Source: Cyanobacteria bacterium UBA11370 (GTDB lineage Bacteria > Cyanobacteriota > Cyanobacteriia > Cyanobacteriales > Coleofasciculaceae). Taken from it: DNA of 7,056 nucleotides. Position 1 is the first letter of the stretch. Every line of letters starts with the position of its first letter. Shown here in pieces: positions 5,960 to 7,056 of this stretch. The stretch covers positions 17,670 through 24,725 of the forward strand of contig DNGI01000077.1 of NCBI GenBank assembly GCA_003486645.1, given 5' to 3'. Position numbers and translations under genes: made by a program. The notes under the pieces were generated by a model. That model saw only the letters and a list, made by a program, of their open reading frames with translations, was not told the DNA's origin and searched no databases.

Positions 5960-6076
5960 TATAGCGGTTCTCATACTCATGAGGTACAAATTTCTAGATT
6001 AATGGGAGTGGGGAGTAGGGAGTGGGGAGTGGGGAAGAAAATGCAACTGTACCTCACCCATTTAAGAAATGCTATA
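5960..6076 (+). mobile_element. MITE-like element, family 1, copy 1b
   Basis: This is an inverted copy of element 1a, starting at the base after the TAG stop of the Adhesin_E-like gene. It is 117 bp long; the 14-bp excess over 1a equals two extra heptamers. The core reads GGGAGTG, GGGAGTA, GGGAGTG, GGGAGTG (6004-6031) then GGGAAG. Five G-runs of three or four separated by 3-4 nt give a strong G-quadruplex pattern on the transcript-sense strand, whereas copy 1a has only three runs. TA flanks the TAGC...GCTA body on both sides, and the wider flanks read TAGTA at both ends. The ends can pair, so it may also act as a 3'-end hairpin for the upstream gene. Confidence 0.87.
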
Positions 6077-6221
6077 GTAACCCACGTTATTAGTTATAAA
6101 CGAGGGCAGGGCTAAACTTGCTAATTGCTATATGGATGATTTTGCGTCTGGTATTAGGCATTACCTAGGCGTTATTAGCACGAGGTATGACCCCATGAAA
6201 GAGATCCAAAATTTTAATTGT

Positions 6222-6243
6222 TGTTCTAAACTAGAACATTTTT
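6222..6243 (+). terminator. Possible terminator between convergent genes
   Basis: TGTTCTA (6222-6228) and TAGAACA (6232-6238) form a perfect 7-bp stem around AAC, followed directly by TTTTT (6239-6243). On the plus strand this is the form of an intrinsic terminator, though only two pairs per stem are G-C. It lies in the spacer between the Adhesin_E-like gene and the convergent zinc-ribbon gene. The same dyad could instead be a protein-binding site. Confidence 0.4.
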
Positions 6244-6244
6244 A

Positions 6245-6580
6245 TTAATTTCCCCAAGCCTGTAAAGCTTCGGTTTTAAACTCGTCGTCGGGTTTTGGAT
6301 GTAGGGGTTCAGTGTTCTGTTGCGATCGCGTTGGACTCTCGGATTTGACCTCAACTTTTTCCCATTCTTGACTAATATAGTTTAAATCTTCATGGGAGGC
6401 AACGTAGTTTTCGACATACCCACAACTGACACAAACATAGGTGTCCAGTGAGGCGTAACGAGCCGATGAATTTCCCGACCCTAGCGTTATAGTATTGAGA
6501 GCGGGAAATTTGCGATTTCTGTTACTTCTGACGTGATAAGAACCACACGACCGACACTGACCATTTTTCATTGTTATCAT
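6245..6580 (-). CDS. Small zinc-ribbon protein, 111 aa, function unknown
   Basis: Two CxxCG knuckles, C9-C12 (CRSCG) and C50-C53 (CVSCG), are separated by 37 residues and form a probable four-cysteine zinc ribbon; each is followed by an aromatic residue two positions later. The ribbon covers residues 6-60. The C-terminal half is hydrophilic, charged and proline-rich (for example EPLHPKPDDE) and probably disordered. There is no signal or membrane segment. Such ribbons bind nucleic acid or protein, but nothing here identifies a partner. The start could be ATG at 6580 or ATG at 6571. The first overlaps, as ATGA, the end of a short upstream open frame, which mildly favours it; AAGG lies 14 nt upstream. 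A HIP1 site is at 6322-6329. I cannot name a specific family. Confidence 0.7.
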   Translation of the reverse strand: MITMKNGQCRSCGSYHVRSNRNRKFPALNTITLGSGNSSARYASLDTYVCVSCGYVENYVASHEDLNYISQEWEKVEVKSESPTRSQQNTEPLHPKPDDEFKTEALQAWGN

Positions 6581-6751
6581 GCTTGAACGCTAAACCTTGG
6601 CTTTCGTTCCTTCTTCGTCTTGGGGACGGTATCATCCGGATAAAAGTTTCTCAAGGGATTGTGCTGGGTTATTGATGGAGAATCGAAGACGTAAGCTTTG
6701 ATTATAAGATGAGGTGATATCAGTGTGGTCGATAGGTTGCTCTGCAAGCAT
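6577..6751 (-). other. Two overlapping short open frames upstream of the zinc-ribbon gene
   Basis: This spacer has two minus-strand open frames, neither assured. One runs from ATG at 6751 to TGA at 6632 (39 residues, starting MLAEQPIDHT). The other has no ATG. It could start at TTG (6747) and ends at TGA (6579-6577), 56 residues, with a C-terminal NFYPDDTVPK followed by a basic tail. Its stop overlaps the zinc-ribbon start as ATGA, an arrangement often seen in coupled genes. Both begin at the edge of element 3, so they may be remains of a gene cut by that insertion. I do not recognise either peptide. Confidence 0.2.
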
Positions 6752-6753
6752 TA

Positions 6754-6848
6754 TATAGCGAGTCTACTTGATTTGTGAACAAGGAGAGACAAGGACAGAC
6801 AAGGGAGACAAGGGGGAGGTGTTTTACAAATTATTTAGACTGACTATA
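6754..6848 (+). mobile_element. MITE-like element, family 3, single copy
   Basis: This is a 95-bp element with terminal inverted repeats matching at 18 of 23 positions: a left end TATAG..AGTCTA....ATTTGT mirrored by ACAAAT....TAGACT..CTATA on the right. TA lies at both outer edges (6754-6755 and 6847-6848), as in family 1. The core is purine-rich with four units: AAGGAGAGAC, AAGGACAGAC, AAGGGAGAC and AAGGGGGAG (6781-6818). Its sequence differs from families 1 and 2 but its plan is the same. There is no second copy in the window, so the call rests on the inverted ends and the shared design. Confidence 0.65.
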
Positions 6849-6862
6849 GTTGTTGTTCCAAG

Positions 6863-7009
6863 TTAGTCAATAATCGGATATCTAGACCACCACCCAGTAA
6901 ATAAGGCTTCTAATAATGTAGTTTTACCAAAATTATTCTTTCCAGCAATCAAATTAACTCTCTCAAAGGTGTTGAGTGCTTCATCCCATTAATTGTGATG
7001 AATGATATC
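6863..7009 (-). pseudogene. Fragment of an AAA/OLD-type ATPase gene with Walker A motif
   Basis: Read on the minus strand from 6985, the frame gives DEALNTFERVNLIAG followed by KNNFGKTTLLEAL. This is the typical N-terminal P-loop of AAA-family (AAA_15/OLD-like) ATPases, whose usual form is GKNNxGKTxLLEAL. The nucleotide-binding motif is unmistakable, but the gene is dead. The frame ends at TAA (6865-6863) soon after the Walker A motif, and a TAA at 6991-6989 interrupts it just upstream, where such proteins normally have an I-x-N-F segment; IIHHN is still readable before that stop. There is no start codon, and neither the Walker B nor the nuclease part follows. Element 3 lies 14 bp beyond the downstream stop and a dyad repeat 2 bp beyond the upstream end. 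Relatives include anti-phage and DNA-repair ATPases, but this remnant has no function of its own. Confidence 0.75.
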
Positions 7010-7011
7010 CA

Positions 7012-7040
7012 GTAGAGACGTTGCAATGCAACGTCTCTAC
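7012..7040. repeat. 29-bp perfect dyad repeat (14-bp arms)
   Basis: GTAGAGACGTTGCA (7012-7025), a single A, then TGCAACGTCTCTAC (7027-7040) form a perfect inverted repeat. From memory, palindromes with this GTAGAGACGTTGCA arm are widespread interspersed repeats in filamentous cyanobacteria. It lies at the upstream edge of the ATPase remnant, so it may mark the break point of that gene. A hairpin with this stem would be very stable. Confidence 0.85.
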
Positions 7041-7056
7041 ACCCCCCATAATTAAT

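Noticed and set aside
5805..6002. Open frame on the plus strand overlapping the end of the Adhesin_E-like gene
   Set aside because: It is a frame shadow of a well-supported exported protein and runs on into element 1b.
4374..6076. Classical composite transposon
   Set aside because: The flanking elements are about 100 bp, encode no transposase, and each copy carries its own target-like flanks, so independent insertions are at least as likely.
6121..6133. TATAGCAATT-like sequence on the minus strand here and at 2139-2148, resembling the family 1 end
   Set aside because: Only about 10 bp match and no partner end or core was found at either site; at most decayed ends.
6222..6238. Possible LexA-type operator
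   Set aside because: The half-sites are in the order GTTC...GAAC, opposite to the usual GAAC...GTTC arrangement; a terminator reading fits better with the T-run that follows.

Overview
This window is cyanobacterial DNA. Nine copies of the HIP1 palindrome GCGATCGC lie in 7 kb. It also carries several Uma2-family genes, a DUF6335 gene, heptanucleotide tandem repeats between genes and many small MITE-like elements, a mix typical of filamentous cyanobacteria with repeat-rich genomes. The species cannot be named from the sequence.

Layout. Positions 1-2057 hold three Uma2 (DUF820) genes: one on the plus strand (38-586), and a tandem pair of about 85% identical paralogues on the minus strand (640-1320 and 1377-2057) that converges on it. 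Positions 2186-4320 are the conserved metabolic part. A fructose-6-phosphate aldolase/transaldolase-family gene (minus, 2186-2893) is divergent from hom, homoserine dehydrogenase (plus, 3007-4320), across a 113-bp spacer. Positions 4321-6076 are repeat-dense. Two families of roughly 100-bp elements with terminal inverted repeats are nested as inverted pairs, in the order 1a - 2a - DUF6335 gene - 2b - secreted Adhesin_E-like gene - 1b. Positions 6245-7056 hold a small zinc-ribbon gene (minus), a third element of the same design (6754-6848), a broken fragment of an AAA/OLD-type ATPase gene with its Walker A motif (minus, 6863-7009), and a perfect dyad repeat (7012-7040).

How the genes relate. 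Only hom has a firmly assignable metabolic role, at the aspartate branch point to threonine and methionine. The aldolase acts in central carbon chemistry and is only a divergent neighbour. The Uma2 genes, DUF6335, the secreted protein and the zinc-ribbon protein form no recognisable pathway.

The most notable signal is the repeats. All five small elements have terminal inverted repeats around a purine-rich tandemly repeated core. Core unit number differs between copies (2 versus 4 heptamers in family 1, 3 versus 4 octamers in family 2). Two elements sit exactly on stop codons: family 2 is flanked by TAA in both copies, and in 2b one of those TAAs is the stop codon of the DUF6335 gene. No complete transposase, rRNA, tRNA or CRISPR array was seen.
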